Part shown: one piece after another, positions 38,703-47,388 of the stretch
Layout of the letters: every line of letters begins with the position of its first letter
Numbering within the stretch: position 1 is the first letter of the stretch
Assembly: GCF_900188105.1 (NCBI RefSeq)
Contig: NZ_FZNP01000025.1
Location: forward strand, 1 to 64,000
Direction of reading: 5' to 3'
DNA length: 64,000 nt
From: Actinomadura mexicana
GTDB taxonomy: Bacteria; Actinomycetota; Actinomycetes; Streptosporangiales; Streptosporangiaceae
Notes under the pieces: model-generated
What the model saw: only the letters and a program-made list of their open reading frames with translations
What the model was told of the DNA's origin: nothing
Databases searched by the model: none
Translations under genes and position numbers: made by a program

Positions 38703-39046
38703 CGCGCCACCCCGGCGCCGCCGAAGGCGATCTCGTTGCCGTCCGGGTCGCGGAAGACCACCTTGGTCACGCCGTCGCCGTACTCCTCGCGTCCCGCCGG
38801 CGGGATCCCCCGCCGGGCGGCCCCCGCGACCCGGTCGCCGAGATCGTCGACGAACGCGAGCACCAGGGCGTTCCCCGCCCGCTCCGGATCCTGCACGATG
38901 TAGACGTACCGATGCTCGGCCGCCTCCCACACGGCCTCGGTGTCGTTGGGCAGGAACGACGGCTTCGCGCCGAAGAAGCGCTCGTACCACTGGAGCGCCT
39001 CCGCGTAGTCGGTGACGGGGATGCCGGCGAAGAGATCGAGTGACAT
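38699..39046 (-). CDS. VOC/glyoxalase family protein
   Basis: 115 residues, a two-module VOC fold. It opens LFAGIPVTDYAEALQWYERFFG and ends VVFRDPDGNEIAFGG, the conserved metal-side glutamate being in GNEI. It could be a glyoxalase-like, dioxygenase-like or antibiotic-binding protein; nothing more specific is visible. Its stop overlaps the end of the Enzyme I-like gene by 4 bp (convergent). Confidence 0.8.
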   Translation of the reverse strand: MSLDLFAGIPVTDYAEALQWYERFFGAKPSFLPNDTEAVWEAAEHRYVYIVQDPERAGNALVLAFVDDLGDRVAGAARRGIPPAGREEYGDGVTKVVFRDPDGNEIAFGGAGVAR

Positions 39047-39184
39047 GGCGTTCCTCGGGCGTCGCGGATGCTTCGCAGGTGATGACCGCGGCGGTGCCGC
39101 GAACTCATCGGCGCCCGCGCTCCGACTTCGGCGGGCCGGCGGGACCGGCGCCCGGCCGGTGACCGGGCGCCGATCCCTTCCATG

Positions 39185-39949
39185 TCAGGCCGGCGAGGTC
39201 CCCGCCCGGCCGAGATGGCGGGCGAAGAACCGGACCGCGCTGTCGGCCTCGAACCTCGGCAGGTCCTTGTGGGCGCCCGTGTTGGCGTGCAACGTCTTCT
39301 CCTTCGAGGCGAAGGCGTCGAACAGCGCGAGGCCGGACTCGCGCGGGATGAGCTCGTCGTCCCACTGGAGCAGGAACTCGATCGGCACGGTGATCCGCTC
39401 GGCGGTCTCGACCAGGGACTCCAGCCAGAAGAGCCCGAGGACCGCCGCGCTGATCCTCGGTTCGGCCGCCACCAGCGGCACCCCGATCGCGCTGCCCAGG
39501 CTCAGGCCGAGATAGCCGACCGGCCCGCCGGCGCCGATCTCCGGTAGTTCCTGGAGCGCGTCCAGGGTCGCCCGCCATTCCGGGACGGCGCGCTCCGCCA
39601 GGTGGGCGTTGTAGCGGCCGACGATCGGGCCGACCGGCTCGTCCGCCGACATCGCCCGCCGCATCGCGGCGATCTCGCGCTCGTCGCGGGCGGTGCGCGG
39701 CCGGCCGCCGTGCCCGGGCGCGTCGATGGCCGCGACGGCGAAGCCGCACCCGGTCACGATGCGGTGTGCGCGTCCGGCCATGGCGGGCGCCTTCCCGTGC
39801 TGACCGCCGCCGTGGCCCATCAGCACCAGGGGCAGGCGATCGGTGCCGGACGCGGGCGTCCAGAGGGCGCCGGTGATCTCGCCCAGGGTGAAGTCGCGTT
39901 CGAGGACCCCGTCCGACGAGGTCTCGGCGGTGAAACGGAGGGAATGCAT
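39185..39949 (-). CDS. Alpha/beta hydrolase (dienelactone hydrolase-like)
   Basis: 254 residues. The oxyanion strand is PLVLMGHGGGQHGK, the nucleophile elbow GYLGLSLGSAIG (Ser, about 147), the acid in LQWDDELIP and the histidine in NTGAHKDLPRFE. The sequence AAIDAPGHGGRP is typical of peptidase/esterase S9-related hydrolases. It is preceded by a 19-codon leader ORF and a strong hairpin, so its expression may be controlled by attenuation. Substrate unknown. Confidence 0.82.
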   Translation of the reverse strand: MHSLRFTAETSSDGVLERDFTLGEITGALWTPASGTDRLPLVLMGHGGGQHGKAPAMAGRAHRIVTGCGFAVAAIDAPGHGGRPRTARDEREIAAMRRAMSADEPVGPIVGRYNAHLAERAVPEWRATLDALQELPEIGAGGPVGYLGLSLGSAIGVPLVAAEPRISAAVLGLFWLESLVETAERITVPIEFLLQWDDELIPRESGLALFDAFASKEKTLHANTGAHKDLPRFEADSAVRFFARHLGRAGTSPA

Positions 39950-39962
39950 GGCTGTCGCCTTT

Positions 39963-39990
39963 CGGGAGTGCCGGTGTCGAGGCGCTCCCG
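39963..39990 (-). promoter_or_regulatory. Hairpin between leader ORF and hydrolase gene
   Basis: CGGGAGCGCC and GGCACTCCCG form a 10-bp stem with one mismatch and an 8-base loop, ending just before the hydrolase ribosome site (GAAAGG) at about 39960. It could act as a terminator or mask translation initiation. Confidence 0.5.
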
Positions 39991-39997
39991 GCGACGA

Positions 39998-40057
39998 CTA
40001 CATCGGTCGCACGGCCGTGACGGGATCGGAGAGCACCCACGTCTGTACAGCGTTCAT
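39998..40057 (-). CDS. 19-residue leader peptide candidate
   Basis: ATG 40057 follows a near-ideal ribosome site, GGAGGAGGTGAGACCC, and encodes MNAVQTWVLSDPVTAVRPM before a TAG at 39998-40000. It lies 48 bp upstream of the alpha/beta hydrolase start, with a hairpin in between. It has no run of one amino acid codon, so what would be sensed is not obvious. I do not recognise the peptide. Confidence 0.5.
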   Translation of the reverse strand: MNAVQTWVLSDPVTAVRPM

Positions 40058-40229
40058 GGGTCTCACCTCCTCCAGCGGCGTCGCGGCCCGGGAAAGCTAC
40101 CACCCGGCGCGTCGCCCCTCCACCTCTTTTTCCGCCGCCCTCGGCGTCGGCGCCGTCCGGCCGGTCGGGCAGACTGGCCGTGCGGACCCGCCGCGACCTG
40201 GTCGCGAAGCCTCTCGGAAAGGGATCTTG

Positions 40230-41462
40230 ATGCGCGTCGTCTCCCAGGAGGATCTGGCACGGGTGCTGGGCGGGCTGCCGGGCCGGCCCCGGATCGTGGC
40301 CGGCGGCAACTTCGCCGCCCCTCGACGGGCCCTGCGGATCCTGGACGCCGCGGTCGGCGGGTACCGCCTGTTCATGCTCAACGCCCAGGCCGGGATGCCG
40401 GACCGCGAAGGGGTCGATCTCGAGACGCCCTTCGTCGGCGCCGGGATGCGCGGCCGCGCGAACCTGCGCTACTTCCCGTCGCGGCTGTCGCTGGTGCCGA
40501 ACCTGCTGAAGGAGTCGCTGCCGCCGGACGTGGTGATCGTGCAGACCTCCCCGCCGGTCGGCGGGACGGTGTCGCTCGGCATCGAGGTCAACATCCTGCC
40601 CGCGGCCATCGAGGCGGTCCGCGCGCGCGGCGGCCTGGTCGTCGCGCAGATCAACCCCCACATGCCCTACACGTTCGGCGACGCCGTCCTGGCGACCGAC
40701 GAGATCGACCTGGCGATCGAGGACGACGAACCGCTCGCCACCCCCGTCCCCCGGCCGCCCGGCGAGGTCGCCCACGAGATCGGCGAGCGGGTGGCCCGGC
40801 TCGTCCCGCAGGACGCCACCCTGCAGCTCGGCATCGGCGCCATACCGGACGCCGTGCTCTCCTCGCTCCTCGACCGGCGGGGGCTGCGCGTCTGGTCGGA
40901 GATGTTCAGCGACGGGGTGCTGGCGCTGGAGAAGGCGGGCGCGCTCGACGCCGGGACCCCGATCACCGCCTCCTTCGCCTTCGGGAGCCCGGAGCTGTAC
41001 GCCTGGGCCGACCGCAACGACCGGATCCGGATGCTGCGCACCGAGAAGACCAACGACCCGAGCCTGATCGCCCGCCGGCCCCGGATGGTCTCGGTGAACT
41101 CCGCGCTCCAGGTCGACCTGTTCGCCCAGGCCAACGCCAGCCGCGTCCGCGGGGTGATCTACTCCGGATTCGGCGGGCAGACCGACTTCGTCGTCGGCGC
41201 GCTGCACTCCCCCGGCGGGCACGCCGTCATCGCCCTGCCGTCCTGGCATCCGCGCGCGGACGTCTCGACCGTCATCCCGCGCCTCGCCGGCCCGGTCACC
41301 TCGTTCCAGCACAGCTACATCGTCAGCGAGCGGGGCGCCGCCACCGTCTGGGGGAACGACGCCGCCTCCCAGGCGCAGCAGATCATCGACAACGTCGCCC
41401 ACCCCTCCGCCCGCGACGAGCTGCGCGAGCAGGGCCGGGAGCTCGGCTTCCCGCTGCGCTGA
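40230..41462 (+). CDS. Acetyl-CoA hydrolase/CoA-transferase family protein
   Basis: 410 residues. It belongs to the class I CoA-transferase group that includes 4-hydroxybutyrate and succinate:acetate CoA-transferases. Landmarks are DVVIVQTSPPVGGTVSLG, AQINPHMPYTFGD, LQLGIGAIPDAVL, SEMFSDGVL (with the likely catalytic glutamate) and SGFGGQTDFVVGA. The ATG follows AAAGGGA; an upstream extension lacks a ribosome site. It moves CoA between carboxylic acids in the cytoplasm. Acyl partners are unknown. It precedes lcp by 200 bp but has its own initiation region. Confidence 0.85.
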   Translation: MRVVSQEDLARVLGGLPGRPRIVAGGNFAAPRRALRILDAAVGGYRLFMLNAQAGMPDREGVDLETPFVGAGMRGRANLRYFPSRLSLVPNLLKESLPPDVVIVQTSPPVGGTVSLGIEVNILPAAIEAVRARGGLVVAQINPHMPYTFGDAVLATDEIDLAIEDDEPLATPVPRPPGEVAHEIGERVARLVPQDATLQLGIGAIPDAVLSSLLDRRGLRVWSEMFSDGVLALEKAGALDAGTPITASFAFGSPELYAWADRNDRIRMLRTEKTNDPSLIARRPRMVSVNSALQVDLFAQANASRVRGVIYSGFGGQTDFVVGALHSPGGHAVIALPSWHPRADVSTVIPRLAGPVTSFQHSYIVSERGAATVWGNDAASQAQQIIDNVAHPSARDELREQGRELGFPLR

Positions 41463-41550
41463 CCCGCAGGTCGGCCCCCCACCGGACGCGGTCCGCGCCG
41501 CCCTCCGTCGCACCCCTCCTTCAACGCGCCGTCACGAACGCGTGGACGCC

Positions 41551-41581
41551 TATTGGCACAGCGCCAATAAGGGTCTAGTGT
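41551..41581 (+). promoter_or_regulatory. lcp promoter with overlapping inverted-repeat operator
   Basis: TATTGGC-N5-GCCAATA spans 41551-41569. TTGGCA (41553-41558) serves as -35 and TAGTGT (41576-41581) as -10 with a 17-bp spacer. A protein on the repeat would block RNA polymerase. Almost the same sequence stands in front of the truncated-hemoglobin gene. Confidence 0.7.
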
Positions 41582-41660
41582 TCCGGTCAGCTCAGGAAAC
41601 CCGGGAGTGTCCGACATCGCGAGCGGCAGGGCGCCCCCGGCCGCCAGGAGGAGCGAAGGC

Positions 41661-42902
41661 ATGGACAGACCCAGCAGACGCAACGTGTTGATGACCGGGG
41701 GCGCGCTCGGAGCGCTCGGCGCCCTCAGCGTCGCCTCGCCCGCGCAGGCGTCCTCACTGTGGACGTGGTCGCCCGAGGGCTCGGTGGCGGGCGCGGGCAA
41801 GGGCGCCGACCCGCGGTGGGTGTGGGACCCGGAGGCCGACGCGCTGGTCGCCTCGCTGATCGACCGGGGCGACGTCCCCAGGGTCAACGAGCTGCTGCGC
41901 ACGTGGGCCAAGAACGGCCAGCCGCTGCCGGACGGGCTGCCGGCGGATCTGCGCGACTTCATGGAACGTGCCCGCCGGCTGCCGGCGTGGGCCGACCAGG
42001 GCAAGCTGGCCACCGCGTTCGAGTTCAACGAGAAGCGGGGCCTCTACCTCGGCGTCACCTACGGCTTCGCCAGCGGGATGATGAGCACGGCGATCCCCAA
42101 GGAGGCGCGCGCGGTCTACTACTCCAAGGGCGGCGCGGACATGAGGGACCGCATCACCAAGACCGCCAAGCTCGGCTACGACATCGGCACCGAGAAGGCG
42201 TTCGAGCCCGACGGCGAGATGATCGTGACCTGCGTCAAGACGCGGCTGGTGCACGCCGCCGTGCGCCACCTGCTGCCGAAGTCCCCGTACTGGACCAAGG
42301 CGGCCGACGAGAAGATCCCGATCAGCCAGGCGGACATGATGGTCACCTGGCACAGCCTGCCCACGACCGTCATGCAGAATCTGGTCAGGTGGAAGGTTCC
42401 GATCCCGGACGCCGAGTCCGAGGCGTTCCTGCTGTCCTGGCAGCTCGCCGGGCACATGCTCGGCATCCGGGACGAGTACATCCCGAAGTCGTGGGACGAG
42501 GCGAACTCCCAGGCCGGGCAGGTGCTGACCCCGGTGCTCGCGCCGACCCCCGAGGGCGTCAAGCTGGCCGACATCCTGCTCAACCTCGGCTCCACGATCG
42601 ACGGCGGGATCCTGACCAAGCCCATCCTCGGCTCGCTCACCCGCTTCATGCTCGGCAACGAGATCGCCGGATGGCTGAAGATCCCGCGCGACCCGTTGTG
42701 GGACCCGCTCATCCAGACCCTCTGGCCGCCCTTCGTCGCCGTCCGCGAAGGCCTCCTCGACCTCACCAAGGCGCCGAAGGAGCTGCGGCAGCTCTACTGG
42801 GCCTTCGACGAGATCCTCCGCCAGGGCGCGCTGCTCTACCTGTCCGGATTCAAGACGCCGATCAGCATCGAGATCCCGCAGACCAACAACCCGCACTACT
42901 GA
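41661..42902 (+). CDS. lcp: Latex-clearing protein (rubber oxygenase Lcp), Tat-exported
   Basis: 413 residues. Lcp is a secreted heme b dioxygenase that cleaves poly(cis-1,4-isoprene). The twin-arginine start SRRNVLMTGGALGALG leads to a cleavable signal ending AQA. The DUF2236 core matches Lcp closely: KEARAVYYSKGGADMRDR (the base glutamate, E148 in strain K30), RITKTAKLGYD (R164, K167, T168) and TRLVHAAVRHLLP (axial heme histidine, H198). The position of K30 H184 appears to be Asp here (EPDGEM). ATG 41661 follows GGAGGAG. No lcp-type regulator gene is adjacent. Confidence 0.9.
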   Translation: MDRPSRRNVLMTGGALGALGALSVASPAQASSLWTWSPEGSVAGAGKGADPRWVWDPEADALVASLIDRGDVPRVNELLRTWAKNGQPLPDGLPADLRDFMERARRLPAWADQGKLATAFEFNEKRGLYLGVTYGFASGMMSTAIPKEARAVYYSKGGADMRDRITKTAKLGYDIGTEKAFEPDGEMIVTCVKTRLVHAAVRHLLPKSPYWTKAADEKIPISQADMMVTWHSLPTTVMQNLVRWKVPIPDAESEAFLLSWQLAGHMLGIRDEYIPKSWDEANSQAGQVLTPVLAPTPEGVKLADILLNLGSTIDGGILTKPILGSLTRFMLGNEIAGWLKIPRDPLWDPLIQTLWPPFVAVREGLLDLTKAPKELRQLYWAFDEILRQGALLYLSGFKTPISIEIPQTNNPHY

Positions 42903-43155
42903 TCCGGGACGCCCGGACCGCACTCGGGGACCGGGCGCGCCGCGGTGACGCCGGGCTCGGAACCGACCAGGTCCCGAGCCCGGCCCGTTCGGCCGGCACG
43001 GGCCGCGGGGCCAGGTCGCGGGCGAGGTCGTGGGCGGCCTCGCCCATGGCGACCCGATCGGCCCGGCCGAGCGGCTCCGCGTCCTTCGGCGCGGGCCGGG
43101 TCCGGGCCGCCCGCAAAGCAGCCGCGACCGCCGCGGCCTCCGGCGGTGTTTCGGC

Positions 43156-44094
43156 TCAGGCCCCCTGGCGGGATTTGTGGTCCCATCGCGCCGGGTCGGC
43201 CTCCAGCGCGGCACGGTCCCAGCCTCCGGGATCGGCCGCCGCCTCGTAGGTGCCCTGCAGGAACTCCAGGAGGGCCCGGTCGGGATCGGGGTCTTCCCGC
43301 ACCGCTTCGTACGGAAGCAGGAACTGGCCGTTCTCCCTGCTGTAGAAGGCGCCGGACGGGCCCACCGGACGTTCGGCGAACCCGGCGGGCTCGGGATATG
43401 CGTAGGCGTAGAAGGCCCCCTCCTCGCCGCCTCCCGGCCAGAACCCGCAGCTGCTGAGCTCCCGCGAGTACCCCTCGACCATCACCCAGTCGCCGCAGTT
43501 CGGGGCGCCCCCCGGGTGCTCGGGCGCGTCCCGCCCGGAGAAGCGCGTGCAGGCGAGGTCCATGGCGCCCCAGAAGAAGTGCACGGGGCTGACCTTGCCG
43601 ATGTAGCGGGACCGGAACTCCCCCAGCACCCGCGCGGCCTGGAGCAGTTGGCGCCAGAACAGGTGCGCCGCCTCGGGATCGTACGAGGCGTGCTGGTCGT
43701 CCTCCTCGAACGGGATCGCCGGGTCGACCTCGTTCGGGCGCGCCTGGATGTGCGTCTCGATCCCCAGCTCGTGCAAGGCGGCCATCGTCCGGGCGTAGAA
43801 CCGCGACACCGGCATGGGCGCGAGCTCGAACTCCCGGAGGCTGCCGTCCGAGGTGCGCAACCGCAGCCGGTGGTCGACGAAGTCGAACTCGATGTCGAAC
43901 GCGCCCCCGCCGTACGGGATCGCGGACGTGGTCAGCCCGCGGGGGCTGACGTACAGCGTCACGTTCCACCAGTGGTTCACCAGCGGTGCGTGAGCCAGCC
44001 GCACCTTGCCGACGATCTGCGTCCACATGTGCAGCGTGTCGCGCGTCCGCGTCCAGTCGGCGACGCGCAGCCGTGGCCATGCCTGTCGTTCCAC
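43156..44094 (-). CDS. DUF5996 family protein
   Basis: 312 residues. The family signature is strong near the N-terminus: TRDTLHMWTQIVGKVRLAHA, then LVNHWWNVTLYVSPRGLTTS and FDIEFDFVDHRLRLRTSDG. Later stretches SPVHFFWGAMDLACTRFSGR and AFYAYAYPEPAGF are also typical. The many Trp/His residues recall a catalytic or binding pocket, but no function is established. The 250 bp between this gene and lcp contain no recognised gene, though the minus strand there looks weakly coding. Confidence 0.85.
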   Translation of the reverse strand: MERQAWPRLRVADWTRTRDTLHMWTQIVGKVRLAHAPLVNHWWNVTLYVSPRGLTTSAIPYGGGAFDIEFDFVDHRLRLRTSDGSLREFELAPMPVSRFYARTMAALHELGIETHIQARPNEVDPAIPFEEDDQHASYDPEAAHLFWRQLLQAARVLGEFRSRYIGKVSPVHFFWGAMDLACTRFSGRDAPEHPGGAPNCGDWVMVEGYSRELSSCGFWPGGGEEGAFYAYAYPEPAGFAERPVGPSGAFYSRENGQFLLPYEAVREDPDPDRALLEFLQGTYEAAADPGGWDRAALEADPARWDHKSRQGA

Positions 44095-44212
44095 CAGAGC
44101 CCCCTTCCAGCCGGAACATCCGGGTCATGCCCCGGATCCGGGCTCCGCAACAGTGGGGGCCAAGGCATTCCGCTTGAGGCTTCGGCAGGGTCGTGGGGGT
44201 GGCCGCGGAGCG

Positions 44213-46708
44213 TCAGTCCGGTCGGGCGCCCGGATCGAGGTCCCGCCGGATGGCCTGCCCGGCCGCGCGGTGCTCGGCGGCCGCCACCGGGTCGGTGCCG
44301 TCGAGCACGGCGGCGATCCCCTCGCGGGCCAGCGCCTCGGCGTACCGGTACCCCAGCTTCGGGGCCAGTTCCAGCGCCTGCCGGTGCAGCCGCAGGGCCT
44401 CCTCCGGCAGGCCCGCCAGCCGGCACGTCTCGGCATGGCCGTAGAGGAAGTGGATCTTCCAGTGCTCCTCGAACAGCTCGTCCAGCAGGGCGAAGGCCCG
44501 GTGGTGCGCGGCCAGCGCCTCCTCGTACCGGCCCGCCTGCCGCAGGGCGACGCCCAGGCAGTTCAGGCACCAGGCCTCGTTGTGCCGGTGCCCGTCCTCG
44601 CGGGCCAGCGCGAGCGCCTGCTCCAGATGCCTCATCGCCTCGCCGGGCTCCTCGGCGGCGATGGCGACGCCGAGGGTGATCCGGGCCGTCAGCGCGGGAG
44701 GCCAGGCGGGGTCGGCGTGCGGGATCTCCAGCACGGTGCGGGCGAGCCGCGCCGCCTCCTCGCGGTGCCCCAGTTGCAGCGTCGCCCACGCCTCGTACGC
44801 GGTCGCGTGGGCCGTGCCCGTCGGGCAGCCGGCGTGCTCGAACAGCCTGCCCGCCCGCCGGAAGAGGTCGAGCGGCTCCTCGACACGGCCCTCGTCCCAC
44901 TTCAGGTAGCCCCGGCGCATGGTCAGCTCGGCCTCGGTCCTGACGTTCCCGGCCCGGGACACCAGCGGCTCCGCCGCCTCGTACGCGGCGTCGGCCTCCG
45001 CCATCCGTCCCGCGTTGTAGCGGGCGAAGCCGAGGTCGCTGTGCGCCTCGGCCAGTCGCAGCGGATCGTCCAGGCGCCGCGCGGCGACCAGCGAGTGCTC
45101 GAACAGGACGTTCAGGTGCGTCGTGCCGCAGCGCCGCGCGAAGAAGGCCCGCATGTGGCGGGGCAGCTCGCACACGTGCGCGTCGGCTCCGGCGGCGACC
45201 GCCGCCTCGAAGACGGCCATCAGGTTGGTGTACTCGGTGGCGAACCAGAGGAGCGCCGCGTGCTTGCCGGTGAACTCCGGCAGGTCGGCCGGCGGCCGGC
45301 CCGCGGAGACCTCCGAGCCGGGGGGCAGGTACGACACCACGGCGTCCGCGGCGGCCGCCGCGTGCACGTAGTAGTCGAGGACCCGGCCGAGCGCCCGCTC
45401 CCGCTCGGCGGGCGGGTCCTGCTCGCCGGCGGCCCGGCGCGCGTGCTGGCGCACCAGGTCGTGCAGCCGGTAGCGGCCGGCCGCCGGCTGCTGGACGAGG
45501 TGCGCGTCGAGAAGGTCCTCCAGCATCGCCCGGGCGTCGCGCAGCGGCACGTCCGCGAGTGCCGCCGCCACGTGCTCGTCGAAGGTCGATCCGGGCACCA
45601 GGCCCAGCAGCCGGAAGAAGCGGCGCCGCTCCCGGTCCAGCTGCCGCACGGACATCGCGAACGCCGTGTCGAACTCCGTGGCGCCCTCGGCCATCCGCTC
45701 GACGAGGATGCCCACGGTCCAGCCCGGGCGGTGCCGCAGCCGCGCCGCCGCCAGGCGCAGCGCCAGCGGCAGGTGGCCGCACCGCCGCAGCACCTCGGCG
45801 GCGGCCTCCGGCTCGCGGGCCAGCCGGCCGTCGGATCCGCCCGGGTCGCCGCTGGCGCGGGCCAGCAGCTCGGCGCCCTCCCGCGGCGTCAGCACGTCCA
45901 GCGACACCGGGGGCACCTCCTCCAGGCCCAGCAGCCGGTTGCGGCTGGTGACCAGCGCGACGGACGGGCCGGCGCCGGGGAGCAGCGGGCGGACCTGGTC
46001 GGCGTCCACGGCGTTGTCGAGGACCACGACGGCCCGCCGGTGCGCCAGTTCCGACCGCCAGCAGGCGGCCAGCGGCTCGATGCCGCCCTCCTGCGGGATC
46101 TTCTCCGACGGCACGTCCAGTGCGGCGAGCAGGGTCCGCAGCGCGGGGTCGGGGTCGAGCGGTTCCCGCCCGGCGGTGAAGCCGTGCAGGTCGACGTAGA
46201 GCTGGGCGTCGGGGAAGTCGGCGGCCAGTCGGTGCGCGGCGTGCACCGCCAGGCAGGTCTTGCCGACGCCCGCCATGCCGTCCAGGGCGACCACACGGCC
46301 GTCCTCCACCGCGGCGAGCACGGCCGCGAGCTCGTTCTCGCGTCCGGTGAAGTCCGGGACGTCGCGCGGCAGGTCGTTGCGGGGCGGGCGCGGGACGCCG
46401 GCGGGAGGCGCCGGGGGCTGGACCTGGCGGCTGGTCTTCGGCGGCGCGGGCAGCGGGCTGGAGGCCCGCTCCCAGAAGGGGCGCAGCGGGCGGGGGTCGC
46501 GCTTGAGGAGCCGGCAGAGCGCGATCACCGCCGTCCAGGGCGGCACCGTCTGGCCGCTGAGGTAGCGCGACAGCGACGACGAGCTGAGCCCGGCGTCCCG
46601 CGCGAGGGCCCGGACGCCGCGTCCGGACAGCTCCTGCAGCATGCGCAGCCGGGCCGCGAGCTCGTCCTGCGGGTCGGCCTTCTGCGCCCGATGCTGTTGC
46701 ACGACCAC
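44213..46708 (-). CDS. HTH / NB-ARC / TPR transcriptional regulator (AfsR-like STAND protein)
   Basis: 831 residues from GTG 46708 (after GGGAGGCAGG). Order: a helix-turn-helix (about 15-70, VRALARDAGLSSSSLSRYLSG), a proline-rich linker, then an NB-ARC ATPase with Walker A ALDGMAGVGKTCLAVHAAH, Walker B AVVVLDN and the CGHLPLALRLAA (GxP) motif. About ten TPR-like repeats follow (AEAHSDLGFARYNAGRMAEA, NEAWCLNCLGVALRQAGRYE). Such STAND proteins switch on ligand and ATP binding and often control specialised metabolism. A much longer reading frame extending to 47365 is antisense to the next gene and is not used. Confidence 0.85.
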   Translation of the reverse strand: MVVQQHRAQKADPQDELAARLRMLQELSGRGVRALARDAGLSSSSLSRYLSGQTVPPWTAVIALCRLLKRDPRPLRPFWERASSPLPAPPKTSRQVQPPAPPAGVPRPPRNDLPRDVPDFTGRENELAAVLAAVEDGRVVALDGMAGVGKTCLAVHAAHRLAADFPDAQLYVDLHGFTAGREPLDPDPALRTLLAALDVPSEKIPQEGGIEPLAACWRSELAHRRAVVVLDNAVDADQVRPLLPGAGPSVALVTSRNRLLGLEEVPPVSLDVLTPREGAELLARASGDPGGSDGRLAREPEAAAEVLRRCGHLPLALRLAAARLRHRPGWTVGILVERMAEGATEFDTAFAMSVRQLDRERRRFFRLLGLVPGSTFDEHVAAALADVPLRDARAMLEDLLDAHLVQQPAAGRYRLHDLVRQHARRAAGEQDPPAERERALGRVLDYYVHAAAAADAVVSYLPPGSEVSAGRPPADLPEFTGKHAALLWFATEYTNLMAVFEAAVAAGADAHVCELPRHMRAFFARRCGTTHLNVLFEHSLVAARRLDDPLRLAEAHSDLGFARYNAGRMAEADAAYEAAEPLVSRAGNVRTEAELTMRRGYLKWDEGRVEEPLDLFRRAGRLFEHAGCPTGTAHATAYEAWATLQLGHREEAARLARTVLEIPHADPAWPPALTARITLGVAIAAEEPGEAMRHLEQALALAREDGHRHNEAWCLNCLGVALRQAGRYEEALAAHHRAFALLDELFEEHWKIHFLYGHAETCRLAGLPEEALRLHRQALELAPKLGYRYAEALAREGIAAVLDGTDPVAAAEHRAAGQAIRRDLDPGARPD

Positions 46709-46885
46709 CGTTCCCCTGCCTCCCGTCCCACCGCGGCCGGACTCCTGCCGGGTGCGTCGCCGCTGCTCAAGGCCGTTGCACCTGTCCCACGGTGTCCCAC
46801 CGACGTCGTCATCGTAGGCCGCTGCGGCTGTGATGGGGTCATGCCCCCCGAGGGAAGGGGGCGCGACCGCAGAGGAGAAGCGCAG

Positions 46886-47341
46886 ATGCAGTCTCGTATG
46901 AAGAACCCCGCCATGGTCCTGTCCGGCGCGATGCAGCCCATCCAGGAGATCTTCAAGGCCGTGCACTCCGGCGGCGTCTCGGCGGAGATCCTGGAGCTGG
47001 TGCACCTGCGGGTCAGCCAGATCAACGGCTGCAGCGCCTGCGTGGACGCCGGCGCCAAGACGGCGCGCAAGGCCGGGGTGACCGACGAGCGGCTGGCCAC
47101 CGTCGCCGCCTGGAGGGAGGCCCCGTACTTCACCGAGGAGGAGCGCGCGGCGCTGGCGCTGGCGGAGGCCGCGACCCGGCTGGCCGACCGCGCCGACGCC
47201 GTGGGCGACGACGTCTGGGACACCGCCGCCACCTACTTCGACGAGAAGCAGCTGGCCGCGATCGTCCTGATGATCGGCGTCACCAACATGTTCAACCGGC
47301 TCAACGCCACGACCCGGCAGATCGCCGGCGCGTGGGGCTGA
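46886..47341 (+). CDS. Carboxymuconolactone decarboxylase/AhpD-like protein
   Basis: 151 residues, all-helical AhpD-like fold. The redox pair is in QINGCSACVDAGAKTARKAG. In typical family members the motif is CxxC-x3-His; here the residue four after the second Cys is Gly, so the proton-relay histidine is missing. MIGVTNMFNRLNATTRQIAG at the end is usual. It could act as a peroxidase partner or a CMD-type enzyme; the lost His makes peroxidase activity doubtful. It diverges from the NB-ARC gene, 178 bp away. Confidence 0.82.
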   Translation: MQSRMKNPAMVLSGAMQPIQEIFKAVHSGGVSAEILELVHLRVSQINGCSACVDAGAKTARKAGVTDERLATVAAWREAPYFTEEERAALALAEAATRLADRADAVGDDVWDTAATYFDEKQLAAIVLMIGVTNMFNRLNATTRQIAGAWG

Positions 47342-47388
47342 GCTGCCCGTCCAGGAACGACTCACTCGCTGACCAGGAGGACTCCGCC

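Noticed and set aside
42862-43116. 84-codon minus-strand frame between lcp and the DUF5996 gene
   Set aside because: Looks weakly coding but overlaps the lcp end, has no ribosome site and no recognised domain.
44213-46885. Plus-strand frame of over 900 codons opposite the NB-ARC regulator
   Set aside because: Shadow of a GC-rich gene; the real gene in this frame begins only at 46886.
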